Shown here: positions 23,668-30,567 of the stretch, in pieces | How positions within the stretch are numbered: position 1 is the first letter of the stretch | Layout: each line of letters opens with the position of its first letter | Source of the DNA: an uncultured Clostridia bacterium | GTDB taxonomy: Bacteria > Bacillota > Clostridia > Oscillospirales > Acutalibacteraceae | NCBI GenBank assembly: GCA_947632385.1 | Contig: CANRPD010000020.1 | Span: 1-33,701, forward strand | DNA: 33,701 bases | Reading direction: 5' to 3' | The notes under the pieces: model-generated | Told to the model about the DNA's origin: nothing | Databases searched by the model: none | The model's input: the letters and a program-made list of their open reading frames with translations, nothing else | Made by a program: the position numbers and the translations under genes

Positions 23668-24636
23668 TCAAATGCGGTACGCCTGGACGGCGGGGGCCGT
23701 CTCCGGGGACTTCTCGGGCAGCGTCTGGGGCCGGATGGGCAGCCGCAGGGCCGCCTCCCGCTCCAACCCCCGGCTCAGGGCCTCCAGCTCCGGGGCCGTC
23801 AGGTGGGCAAAGGCCTTTTCCAGCACCTCCCGGGGCGCCCCGGGCTGGGTCACCGCGCAGTACCGCAGGGCGTTCTCCTGCAGGCTTTTCCGATACGCCG
23901 CTCCCCACGCCGCCTGCTGCCGCAGGGAGGTAAGCTCCTCCGCCAGCAGCCGCGCCTCCCGGGGGGTCAGGTCCCGGTCGCCCCGGGCGGCGGCGCCCAG
24001 GGCCTTCTCCAGGGTTGCCTCCCCGTCCTCCACAAAGGCCTTGCGCACTCCGGCCTCCCGCTGGGCGGGCACCGCCACAAAGGAGCACTCATAGGCGTCC
24101 GTGGGCTCCTCCAGGATCCGCACGCACTGGACGCCGCCGTACCACTGGCCCGCCTCGTGGGCGCAGTCCGTCTCCCCGCACACGGAGCACACCCGCCGGG
24201 CCACCGCGCAGCTGATGCTCACCTCCTTGAGGATCCCGCTCTCGATAAGGGCGATGGTCTCCTCGTTGCGCCGGGTCCGGGGGAGATATGCCCGGGCGGT
24301 CAGCCGGGTGTAGGGCTCCCCGGCCTGGGTGCGCCGGTCCGGCTCCGTCTCCAGCTCCGTCTGGTAGATCCGCGCCGTCTGGTTGGCGCTTTTCCGCTCG
24401 TGGTCCAGAATGCACGTCCGGCCCAGGAACAGCTCCCGCAGCGCATCCAGCGCCGCCAGGGAGAACCGCTCCCCGTCCCGGTCCACCTCGTTGTCGCACA
24501 GCACCAGGGAGAAGGCGTACACCTCCTGGGGGCCGTATTCCCGCCGGGTGTACCGGTTGATCCGCTCCATCTCCTCCGGGGAGAGCGCCTCTGCCCCCTG
24601 GGCAAAGCCCTCCTGCCGCTTCACGTCACTGTCCAT
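23668..24636 (-). CDS. Prohead protease-like protein
   Basis: A 322-residue protein between portal and capsid. Seen: a probable catalytic histidine in CILDHERKS near residue 79 and a serine in GILKEVSISCAVAR near residue 140, the order expected for HK97/herpes-type prohead proteases. CSVCGETDCAH just after the serine is a cysteine-rich insertion (C-x2-C-x4-C-x-H), which could bind zinc. The C-terminal third is helical and may be the scaffold part. The ATG overlaps the portal stop by 11 bases. It should cut capsid precursors during maturation. Confidence 0.78.
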   Translation of the reverse strand: MDSDVKRQEGFAQGAEALSPEEMERINRYTRREYGPQEVYAFSLVLCDNEVDRDGERFSLAALDALRELFLGRTCILDHERKSANQTARIYQTELETEPDRRTQAGEPYTRLTARAYLPRTRRNEETIALIESGILKEVSISCAVARRVCSVCGETDCAHEAGQWYGGVQCVRILEEPTDAYECSFVAVPAQREAGVRKAFVEDGEATLEKALGAAARGDRDLTPREARLLAEELTSLRQQAAWGAAYRKSLQENALRYCAVTQPGAPREVLEKAFAHLTAPELEALSRGLEREAALRLPIRPQTLPEKSPETAPAVQAYRI

Positions 24637-25756
24637 GTTTTGCCTCCTTTTCCAGTTTTTCTTCCACCTGCCGGGCCCGGGCCGTCAGGTACCGGGCGTT
24701 GGCGTGGTCCACCTCGTCCTGCATGGTCACGTCGTCCCAGACCACCTCCACCCGGGGGTCGAAGCCCTCCAGCTGGAGGTACGTCTCGGCGATGCGGGCC
24801 ACCACGGGGGTCAGCAGCCGGCGGTAGGCCTCCAGCTCGCTGGTGAGCACGTCCGCCTGCTGGCTGGACATGCGCTCGGTGCTGGACCAGGACAGCCCCA
24901 GCAGGAACGGCGGCAGACCCAGCTTCGCCACGATCTGCTCCAGCATCTGCCGCACGGGCACGTCGCTGTCCAGGATCTGGTTGTCCGCGCCGATGGCCCG
25001 GATGGACACATCGCCCACCGCCACGAAATCCCCGGGGGCGCTGTCGCTCATGGCCCGGCGCCACTCCCGGGCCATCTGTCCGGCCCGCTCCGCCGCGGAA
25101 AATTCCCCGTCCTCCCCGGGCTTGCAGGTCACCGCGAACCGCACGTTGCCCAGCCGGTCCCAGTTGGCGCCCACGGTGCGGTAGATCTTCAGCAGCACCT
25201 CGCTGACGAAGGGCAGGCCCTCCAGGATGGAGGTGCCCCAGGGCTGGCCGGCCCGGGGATTGAGCGCCGACACCAGCAGCAGCTCCGGGTAGGGGCAGGG
25301 CCGCAGCCGGCCCCCCTCCCGCACGGCCACCGCCACCTCCAGCGGGCCGGGGCTGGTGAGCTCCAGGTCGTCCAGGTCGGCGTTGTACAGCGCCCGCAGA
25401 CGCCCGCCGGCCACCACCATCTCCCCCACCGCGGTGCCGCAGGTCAGCAGCTCCTCCAAAAAGCTGCCGATGAACTCCTGGGCGCCCCGGCCGGCGGCGC
25501 CCACCTGCACCGAGCCCAAAAACCGGTCCAGGGCCTCCTGACCCGCCGGGTCGGCGCACACCACGGTGAATTCCCCGATGAGCCGCCGCAGCTTGCTCAC
25601 CGCCGCGTCGATGATGGGCACCGAGCGCCGCAGACTGCGGTACAGCGCCCGCTGGGCCGGGCCCGGGGGCAGCGCCTGCTCCCAGGGCCGCACCGCCCGG
25701 GGCGCGCTCTGCACCGCCGCAGCCGCCGGGGTCTTGTCACGTTTCCAAAATCCCAC
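24626..25756 (-). CDS. Portal protein
   Basis: A 376-residue portal of the XkdE type. Seen: basic N-terminus GFWKRDK, stem-like LRRSVPIIDAAVSKLRRLIG, LEGLPFVSEVLLKIYRTVG, the DNA-channel region with DNQILDSDVPVRQMLEQIV, and the late KLGLPPFLLGLSWSSTERMS with a final helix bundle. The GTG at 25756 is chosen because AAAGGAG lies about 7 bases upstream; an ATG at 25774 sits on the ribosome site. Twelve subunits would form the ring through which terminase packs DNA. It is separated from terL by 488 bases of repeats, but overlaps the protease gene. Confidence 0.87.
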   Translation of the reverse strand: MGFWKRDKTPAAAAVQSAPRAVRPWEQALPPGPAQRALYRSLRRSVPIIDAAVSKLRRLIGEFTVVCADPAGQEALDRFLGSVQVGAAGRGAQEFIGSFLEELLTCGTAVGEMVVAGGRLRALYNADLDDLELTSPGPLEVAVAVREGGRLRPCPYPELLLVSALNPRAGQPWGTSILEGLPFVSEVLLKIYRTVGANWDRLGNVRFAVTCKPGEDGEFSAAERAGQMAREWRRAMSDSAPGDFVAVGDVSIRAIGADNQILDSDVPVRQMLEQIVAKLGLPPFLLGLSWSSTERMSSQQADVLTSELEAYRRLLTPVVARIAETYLQLEGFDPRVEVVWDDVTMQDEVDHANARYLTARARQVEEKLEKEAKHGQ

Positions 25757-26244
25757 GATCTCTCTCCTTTCCATCCGCGCCCCGCAGCCCGATCCCGGGT
25801 GGGGGCGAAATCGTCTCAAACTTGCAATCAAGGGGCCTTTTTGTGTCTCGAAGCCGCCGGAAGGGGCGGTTTGGGGGGGCAAACAGGCCTCCAGTGCGCC
25901 GGTCCAGGTTGGCCGGGGCGCGAGCCGCCGGGCGGGCGGGGGTCGGGTCCCCGGGAACCAAAAATGCGCCGAACGTGCCCCAAAGGGGTGGTTTTGCGTC
26001 TTGAAGCCGCCGGAAGGGGCCTTTTTGTGTCTCCAACCTGCCCGAAAGGGACGTTTTGAGGGTTCCAACGGGCCTCCGGCGCGCCGGGCGGGGTTGGCCG
26101 AGGGCCGGGCCGCCGGTTGAGCGGGGTCGGGTCCCCGGGAAGAATAAATGCGCCCAACGTGCCCCAAAGGGGTGTTTTTGTGTCTCGAACCTGCCCGCAA
26201 GGGGCATTTTGGGTGGCCGAAAGTGCACCAAGGGGCTCCGGGGG
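25757..26244. repeat. 184-bp tandem repeat between terL and portal
   Basis: Copies start at 25830 and 26014, with a third partial copy from about 26199. Matching markers (AAGGGGCCTTTTTGTGTCT, and GGGTCGGGTCCCCGGGAA near 25940 and 26124) fix the period at 184 bases. Each unit also carries a degenerate half-unit motif of the type GTCTCGAA(G/C)C(C/T)GCC. The units are diverged and have no credible coding frame. It breaks the packaging operon exactly between motor and portal genes. Confidence 0.8.
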
Positions 26245-27492
26245 TCAGCGGGGAGAGGCCTGGCAGAAGTTCCCGGGGCTGCGGCCGGCCTCCACCACGG
26301 TGGAGACGAAGTAGCGGATGTCGTCCATGGCGTGGTCGTTTTCCTTGAGCACCCGGTCCTGGTCGGTGTCCTCGTCCCATCGGTAGAGGCCGAATTCCCG
26401 GATGGCGTGCTTGCACCGACGGTCGATGCGCACCCGGCCGGTCTGCAGGGCAGCGGCGGTCTGGCGGATGCCGGTGAGCACGTCGTTTTTGGCGGGGGTC
26501 ACCCGGAACCGGCCCTTTTTGCGGATGAGCTGGATCAGGCTCAGGGCGCTGGGGTCCACCACCACCCGGCTGACGTTCACCCCCCGGCACAGGCGCTCCA
26601 GGGCCCGGTAGTGCTCCTCGTCGGTGCGCAGGCGGTCCTGGGCCCGGCCGTCGTAGTAGCTCTCCTTGACACGGTACCAGCAGCCGCCCTTTTTGCCCCA
26701 CAGGCCGAAGGAGGTGGGGTTGCGGGTGCCGTAGTCGCAGGAGACGGCCCACTGGGTGATCCCCGCCGCCGGGGCGTCGCACACAGCGTCCTTCCAGTCC
26801 GGGTACACCAGGCCCTGGGAGGCCTCCCAGCGGCCCTCCACGAAGCGGCGGTAGAACACGCCGGAAAAGAGCTTCCGGTAGCGCTCCAGCACCGCGGGGC
26901 TGAGGCTGGGGTTGTCCCGCATGGAAAAGTGCAGGTACAGCATGTCCCGCTGGGCCCGCTGCTCGATCCACTCCCGGTAGAACCAGTGGCCGGGGTGCTC
27001 GGGGTTGCAGCTGAACCAGAATTTGGCCCCCGGCGCCGAGCACCGGGCCAGGGCCTGCTCCACGAAGGACCGGGGCATCAGGGCCACCTCGTCGAAGAGG
27101 ACGCCCCCCAGGGTCATGCCCTGGATCAGTGCGGCGGAGCCCTCGTCCCGGCCGCCGAAGAGATAGAACCGGCCGGTGCGGCCCCCGCGGCTGACCAGGA
27201 CCAGGTTCTCGCTGTGGCGGATCTTCACGGAGAAGCCCAGCCGGGGCAGCAGGGGGAGCAGGTCCACCAGGAGGTTGCGCCACATGCTGCGGATGGTCTT
27301 GCCGCACAGGGCAAAACTGCCCCCGGGGCTGGCGGTCATGGCCCAGAAGACGAAGCCCAGCCCCAGGGCCAGGGTCTTGCCGCTGCGCACCGCCCCGTCG
27401 CAGATGATGCCCGCCCGGTCCCGCCAGGGGCTGCGGGGGGTCCACCAGCACAGGACCTTCATCTGCTTGGGGGAAAAGCTCACGAGACGCAC
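26245..27492 (-). CDS. Terminase large subunit
   Basis: The 415-residue packaging motor has an N-terminal ATPase with Walker A CDGAVRSGKTLAL (about residues 30-42) and Walker B GGVLFDEVALM. NPEHPGHWFY serves as the coupling region. A C-terminal RNase H-like nuclease domain includes VSCDYGTRNPTSFGLW, where the D is the first metal ligand; VVDPSA and MDDIRYF provide likely further acidic residues. GTG 27492 is chosen from GGAGG 7 bases upstream; GTG 27483 is the alternative. It overlaps terS by 13 bases. All catalytic motifs look intact. Confidence 0.93.
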   Translation of the reverse strand: MRLVSFSPKQMKVLCWWTPRSPWRDRAGIICDGAVRSGKTLALGLGFVFWAMTASPGGSFALCGKTIRSMWRNLLVDLLPLLPRLGFSVKIRHSENLVLVSRGGRTGRFYLFGGRDEGSAALIQGMTLGGVLFDEVALMPRSFVEQALARCSAPGAKFWFSCNPEHPGHWFYREWIEQRAQRDMLYLHFSMRDNPSLSPAVLERYRKLFSGVFYRRFVEGRWEASQGLVYPDWKDAVCDAPAAGITQWAVSCDYGTRNPTSFGLWGKKGGCWYRVKESYYDGRAQDRLRTDEEHYRALERLCRGVNVSRVVVDPSALSLIQLIRKKGRFRVTPAKNDVLTGIRQTAAALQTGRVRIDRRCKHAIREFGLYRWDEDTDQDRVLKENDHAMDDIRYFVSTVVEAGRSPGNFCQASPR

Positions 27493-27812
27493 GGCTGATC
27501 CTCCCCCTCCCGGATGCCGCGCAGGGCCAGGGCGCCCTGCTCCAGCGCCCGGAGGATGCCGGCCTGGTCCTCCTCGCAGAAGGCCAGCATGGCCTGCAGG
27601 GCTGCCATGCGGTCGTAGAATTTGATCTCCGTGCCGCCGCCTTTCACCGTCTTGATCTCCGACACCCGGAACAGGTCCATGTTCCGGATGGCGCGCTCGC
27701 CGGGCTTTTCCGCCACCAGCAGGCGCACGGGGCCGTCCACCGGGCCGAACGCCAGGTGGGCATAGCCCTCCAGGACCCTGCGGCGCAGGGCCTCTTTGTC
27801 CAATTCTTCCAT
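27480..27812 (-). CDS. Terminase small subunit-like protein
   Basis: A 110-residue protein directly before terL. The stretch VKGGGTEIKFYDRMAALQAM resembles the end of terminase small subunits (oligomerisation part). At 110 residues it is shorter than the usual 140-180, and I see no clear helix-turn-helix at the N-terminus, so DNA recognition may be altered or lost. The ATG at 27812 has AAAGGAG 8 bases upstream. It is the first gene of the cassette; no clear promoter is found in the repeat-rich DNA upstream. Confidence 0.68.
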   Translation of the reverse strand: MEELDKEALRRRVLEGYAHLAFGPVDGPVRLLVAEKPGERAIRNMDLFRVSEIKTVKGGGTEIKFYDRMAALQAMLAFCEEDQAGILRALEQGALALRGIREGEDQPCVS

Positions 27813-27857
27813 GTTTCGAGCTCCTTTCTTGGGGTTGGTTTGGGGGACTTTTTGGGG

Positions 27858-28005
27858 GGTTCGCGCCGGTTTGAAGGGGGTTTTTGCACGGTTCGTGCAC
27901 GTTCGAGGTTTTTTTCAAACCGATGGGCGCGACGGCTCACTAATTTCCCGTAGGAACTGGAACGCGGCGTTGCCCCGTCTGGGCACGGACCGGCAGGGGC
28001 CGCGG
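27858..28005. repeat. Direct repeat upstream of terS, copy A
   Basis: This matches 28229-28365 along its length with scattered changes. Shared blocks include TTTGAAGGGGGTTTTTGC, CGGTTCGTGCACGTTCGAGG, GGGCGCGACGGCTCACTAAT and TAGGAACTGGAACGCGGCGT. It contains the palindromic GCACGGTTCGTGC. The GTTCGTGCAC core is shared with the argG-argH spacer. Confidence 0.85.
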
Positions 28006-28027
28006 CTTTGGCCTGCCGGGCTACCGG

Positions 28028-28111
28028 CCGTCTCGCGGGGGCGGCCCGGACCTTGGGCCGCCCCCCTCCTTTTGCGGAGCAAAAGGGCCTGCGGAGCAGG
28101 CGGCGAGACGG
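28028..28111. repeat. Three-armed cloverleaf element, copy 4
   Basis: The outer stem CCGTCTCGC (28028-28036) pairs with GCGAGACGG (28103-28111). The arms are GGGGGCGGCCC (28037-28047) with 28055-28065, CCTTTTGC with GCAAAAGG (28068-28086, loop GGA) and GCCTGC with GCAGGC (28087-28101, loop GGA). The outer stem shares CGTCTCGC with copy 1, 26 kb away. It lies between the two direct repeats. Confidence 0.85.
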
Positions 28112-28228
28112 GGGAGGCGGGTGGGGGCCCTGCCGGCTGCGCGGACTGGCGGGCGCGACTGCGAGCCGGGTGCCCCGGAAAAACCATGGCGCGACTTGGC
28201 CCGTCCGGCCACGGACCGGCAGGAGCCG

Positions 28229-28365
28229 GGTTCGTGCGGGTTTGAAGGGGGTTTTTGCGCGGTTCGTGCACGTTCGAGGTTTTTGCCAACCGACGGGCGC
28301 GACGGCTCACTAATTTCCAGTAGGAACTGGAACGCGGCGTTGCCCTGCCCCGGCAGGGGCCGCGA
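28229..28365. repeat. Direct repeat upstream of terS, copy B
   Basis: The partner of 27858-28005. A further fragment with TTCCAGTAGG follows near 28378. The two copies bracket the cloverleaf and are in the same orientation. Confidence 0.85.
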
Positions 28366-28445
28366 CGACCCACTTTTTTCCAGTAGGCGGTTGCCCGCGA
28401 CACCGGCCTGCCGGGCCACCGGCTAAAAGTCCCTCCATATATCCC

Positions 28446-28487
28446 CCCTTAAAAAGGGTAAAGTTTCCCTGGAGAGGGAAACTTTTT
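28446..28487. terminator. Orphan hairpin with T-run
   Basis: CCCTT/AAGGG is followed by a perfect 10-bp stem AAAGTTTCCC/GGGAAACTTT (28460-28469 with 28476-28485, 6-base loop) and TT. It looks like a terminator reading rightward, but no gene ends here, as both flanking operons point away. It may be a dispersed repeat or a relic. Confidence 0.45.
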
Positions 28488-28730
28488 GAAAAATTTTTAT
28501 ATTTTGTTTCGGAATCGTGCAGTCAAGTTTTGAAATGAGAGCCGGTTTGGGGCGGGAAATGGGCGTTTTTGCCGGGTCGTGCCCGTTTGTCCGTTGCCCT
28601 GACTGTCCCAGGGGGAAACGGTTCGGGAGACGGACTGTTGGGGGAAGGAACGGTTTTTGAGGCGAACGGTTCGGGGAGCGACAAAAAGGCGACGCAAATC
28701 TTAAAAATTTCTGAAGCGGGCCCCAAACTG

Positions 28731-28759
28731 TTGATTTGCGAAAAAAAAAGGTGTACAAT
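28731..28759 (+). promoter_or_regulatory. Promoter of the TM2 genes
   Basis: -35 TTGATT (28731-28736) and -10 TACAAT (28754-28759) have 17-base spacing that includes a run of nine A. It lies 33 bases before the ATG of the first TM2 gene. Confidence 0.85.
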
Positions 28760-28792
28760 GAGGGTATTCCAGCAAAAAGAGGTGCGTTTTCC

Positions 28793-29098
28793 ATGAACGA
28801 GTATCCAAATTATCCCAACAACGGCCAGCCTCCCTTCCAGCAGGGCATCCAGCCTCCGGAGGGGTACATCCAGAAGAGCCGGATCGCGGCAGGGCTTTTG
28901 GCCATGCTGCTGGGCGCGTACGGCGTGCACAGCTTCTACCTGGGGAATACCTCCCGGGGCATTTTGCAACTGCTGGTCTCCGCGCTCACCTGCGGCGTCG
29001 GCGCCATCGTCATGTTCGTTTGGGGCATCCTGGAGGGCATCAAGATCCTGGATGGCCGCATCAATACCGACTTTAACGGCGTCTATTTGAAAGACTGA
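28793..29098 (+). CDS. TM2-domain membrane protein 1
   Basis: A 101-residue protein. A short N-terminal tail rich in Asn, Pro and Gln (PNYPNNGQPPFQQ) is followed by a TM2 domain: KSRIAAGLLAMLLGAYGVHSFYLGN, then a polar turn and a second membrane segment ILQLLVSALTCGVGAIVMFVWGILEGI. The GxxGxHxFYLG motif is the family hallmark. The role of bacterial TM2 proteins is not established. The ATG at 28793 has a modest ribosome site (AAAGAGGTG). It is the first gene of a two-gene unit with a longer paralogue 21 bases downstream. Confidence 0.9.
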   Translation: MNEYPNYPNNGQPPFQQGIQPPEGYIQKSRIAAGLLAMLLGAYGVHSFYLGNTSRGILQLLVSALTCGVGAIVMFVWGILEGIKILDGRINTDFNGVYLKD

Positions 29099-29119
29099 AC
29101 CACGAAAGGAGCGCAGACC

Positions 29120-29764
29120 ATGAACGAGAACGAGACCCGCAATCCGCAGGAGCCCAACCAGCCCGCCCCCGAGACCCCCCAGGCCCCGGAGACCCCCGCC
29201 CAGGGGCAGCAGCCGGACTTCCAGGCCCCGGATTATTTCGCAGCCTACGGCAACGCGGTGGGCCAGGGCGCTCAGCCGCCCCAGCCGCCCCAGGTGCCCC
29301 CCGGATATGCCGCGCCGCAGTACGTGCGGCAGCGGTATGAGCAGCAGTATCACACCCCCTACACCGGGGCGCAGCCCATGCCCCAGCCGCCCCAGGCACA
29401 GCAGGCGCAGCAGCAGCCCCCTCAGCAGCCCTATCCCCCCTATGGGCAGCCGGTACAGCCCCAGCAGCCCGGCTACACCGGGCAGGTGACCTATGACGTG
29501 CCGCCGGCGGGGTATGTGCAGAAGAGCCGTCTGGCGGCCGCCGTGCTGGCGCTGCTGCTGGGCGTGTTCGGGGTGCACAACTTCTACCTGGGCTTCAACA
29601 CCCGGGGCGTCATCCAGCTGGTGGTGGCCCTGGCAGGCGGTCTGGTGACCTGCGGCCTCGCCTCCGTGGCCATCGAGGTGTGGGCCCTCATCGAAGCGAT
29701 GCAGCTGTTCACCGGGATCCCCTCCCGGCTGTACGACGGCCACGGGGTCATCACCCGGGAGTAA
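29120..29764 (+). CDS. TM2-domain membrane protein 2 with Pro/Gln-rich tail
   Basis: The 214-residue paralogue of the upstream gene. Residues 1-135 are a low-complexity Pro/Gln/Tyr region (APETPQAPETPAQGQQ, PQPPQAQQAQQQPPQQPYPP). The TM2 domain follows: KSRLAAAVLALLLGVFGVHN, FYLGFNTRG and a second membrane helix. The C-terminus is FTGIPSRLYDGHGVITRE. The tail is probably disordered and cytoplasmic and could bind partners. AAAGGAG lies 8 bases before the ATG. The two genes look like a tandem duplication in which one copy gained a tail. Confidence 0.9.
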   Translation: MNENETRNPQEPNQPAPETPQAPETPAQGQQPDFQAPDYFAAYGNAVGQGAQPPQPPQVPPGYAAPQYVRQRYEQQYHTPYTGAQPMPQPPQAQQAQQQPPQQPYPPYGQPVQPQQPGYTGQVTYDVPPAGYVQKSRLAAAVLALLLGVFGVHNFYLGFNTRGVIQLVVALAGGLVTCGLASVAIEVWALIEAMQLFTGIPSRLYDGHGVITRE

Positions 29765-29777
29765 GCAAAAAAAGGCC

Positions 29778-29811
29778 AAAAAAAAGACCTCCCGTGGGGG
29801 AGGTCTTTTTT
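29778..29811. terminator. Bidirectional terminator between TM2 genes and nagB
   Basis: GACCTCCC (29786-29793) pairs with GGGAGGTC (29798-29805) across a 4-base loop and is flanked by A-run and T-run, so it can stop transcription from both convergent units. It lies 14 bases after the TM2 stop and 11 before the nagB stop. Confidence 0.95.
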
Positions 29812-29821
29812 GCGTGGAAAT

Positions 29822-30529
29822 TTAAGCGGTGGCGCGGATCACGGTGACGTCGGGGTGGAGCTGGAGCACCGAGGCCGGCACCTGGGGGGTGATGGGGCCG
29901 AACAGGGCCCGGTGGATGATGTCCCCCTTGTCCGCGCCGGCGATGAGGAGGATGCGCCGGGCCTTGAGGATGGTGCCGATGCCCATGGTGAGGGCCTGGG
30001 TGGGGACGTCCTCGATGCGGGGGAAAAGGCGGGAATTGGCCCGGATGGTGCTCTCCGTCAGGGCCACGGGGTGGACGCAGCGGGGAAAATCGGGGCCGGG
30101 CTCGTTGAAGCCGATGTGGCCGTTGTGGCCGATGCCCAGCAGCTGCAGGTCCGCGCCGCCCAAGGAATCGATGAGGGCCTCGTAGCGGGCGCACTCGGCG
30201 GGGAGATCGGCGGCGCAGCCGTTTGGCAGGTGGGTGTTCTCCGGGAGGATGTTCACCCGGGAGAAGAGGTTTTGCTCCATGAAATACCGGTAGCTCTGGG
30301 GATCCTCCGGCCCCAGGCCCACGTACTCGTCCAGGTTCACCGTGCGCACCTGGGAAAAATCCAGCAGGCCGGCGGCGCAGTCCTCCGCCAACCGGGCATA
30401 GGCCCCGATGGGCGAGCTGCCGGTGGCCAGGCCCAGCACACAGTCCGGCTTGAGCAGCACCTGGGCCCCCAGGATCCCGGCGGCCAGGCGACTCATTTCG
30501 GCATAGCTGTTGGTCTCGATGATCCGCAT
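29822..30529 (-). CDS. nagB: Glucosamine-6-phosphate deaminase
   Basis: It converts glucosamine 6-phosphate to fructose 6-phosphate and ammonia. The 235 residues match the short, Bacillus-type NagB. Seen: LGLATGSSPIGAYARL (phosphate loop), NLDEYVGL with the catalytic aspartate, and GIGHNGHIGFNEPG with the catalytic histidine and glutamate (Asn in place of the Asp of longer enzymes, as in Bacillus). The ATG at 30529 has AGAGGTG upstream. It lies 38 bases after the MATE gene and may share its transcript. No nagA or amino-sugar transporter is adjacent. Confidence 0.95.
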   Translation of the reverse strand: MRIIETNSYAEMSRLAAGILGAQVLLKPDCVLGLATGSSPIGAYARLAEDCAAGLLDFSQVRTVNLDEYVGLGPEDPQSYRYFMEQNLFSRVNILPENTHLPNGCAADLPAECARYEALIDSLGGADLQLLGIGHNGHIGFNEPGPDFPRCVHPVALTESTIRANSRLFPRIEDVPTQALTMGIGTILKARRILLIAGADKGDIIHRALFGPITPQVPASVLQLHPDVTVIRATA

Positions 30530-30567
30530 GACAGACACCTCTCTGTAGGAAAAATGGCAGGGCTCGT

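Larger units (their letters stand above)
16830..27812 (-). mobile_element. PBSX-like phage structural cassette, incomplete
   Basis: Sixteen genes on one strand follow PBSX order: terS, terL, portal, protease, decoration, capsid, two connectors, a 224-aa neck/tail gene, a 29-aa ORF, xkdP-, Q-, R-, S-, T- and U-like genes. Counterparts of xkdK to xkdO (sheath, tube, chaperones, tape measure), fibres, holin, endolysin, integrase, repressor and replication genes are absent. No target duplication or att site is seen at the ends. All frames are open, most neighbours overlap by 4-14 bases, and composition equals that of the host. It may be a deletion remnant, or a domesticated locus making capsids or injection parts. 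Repeat DNA interrupts it at 23426-23667 and 25757-26244. Confidence 0.85.
27813..28730. other. Long non-coding region upstream of the terminase genes
   Basis: About 0.9 kb without a convincing gene. It holds two copies of a direct repeat (27858-28005 and 28229-28365), a cloverleaf (28028-28111), a hairpin (28446-28487) and, from 28490 on, unremarkable sequence leading to the promoter of the TM2 genes. Short open frames on both strands follow the repeats and lack ribosome sites. Confidence 0.65.

Noticed and set aside
25737-26231. Minus-strand frame in the terL-portal gap with repeated ETQK and PFRRL motifs
   Set aside because: The protein repeats only mirror the 184-bp DNA repeat. There is no ribosome site, and the other frames are equally open.
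27858-28365. Direct repeats as att sites of the phage cassette
   Set aside because: Both copies are on the same side, and no copy is found near 16.8 kb at the other end.
28423-28794. 123-codon minus-strand frame upstream of the TM2 genes
   Set aside because: It covers the TM2 promoter and a hairpin, and has no recognisable domain or ribosome site.
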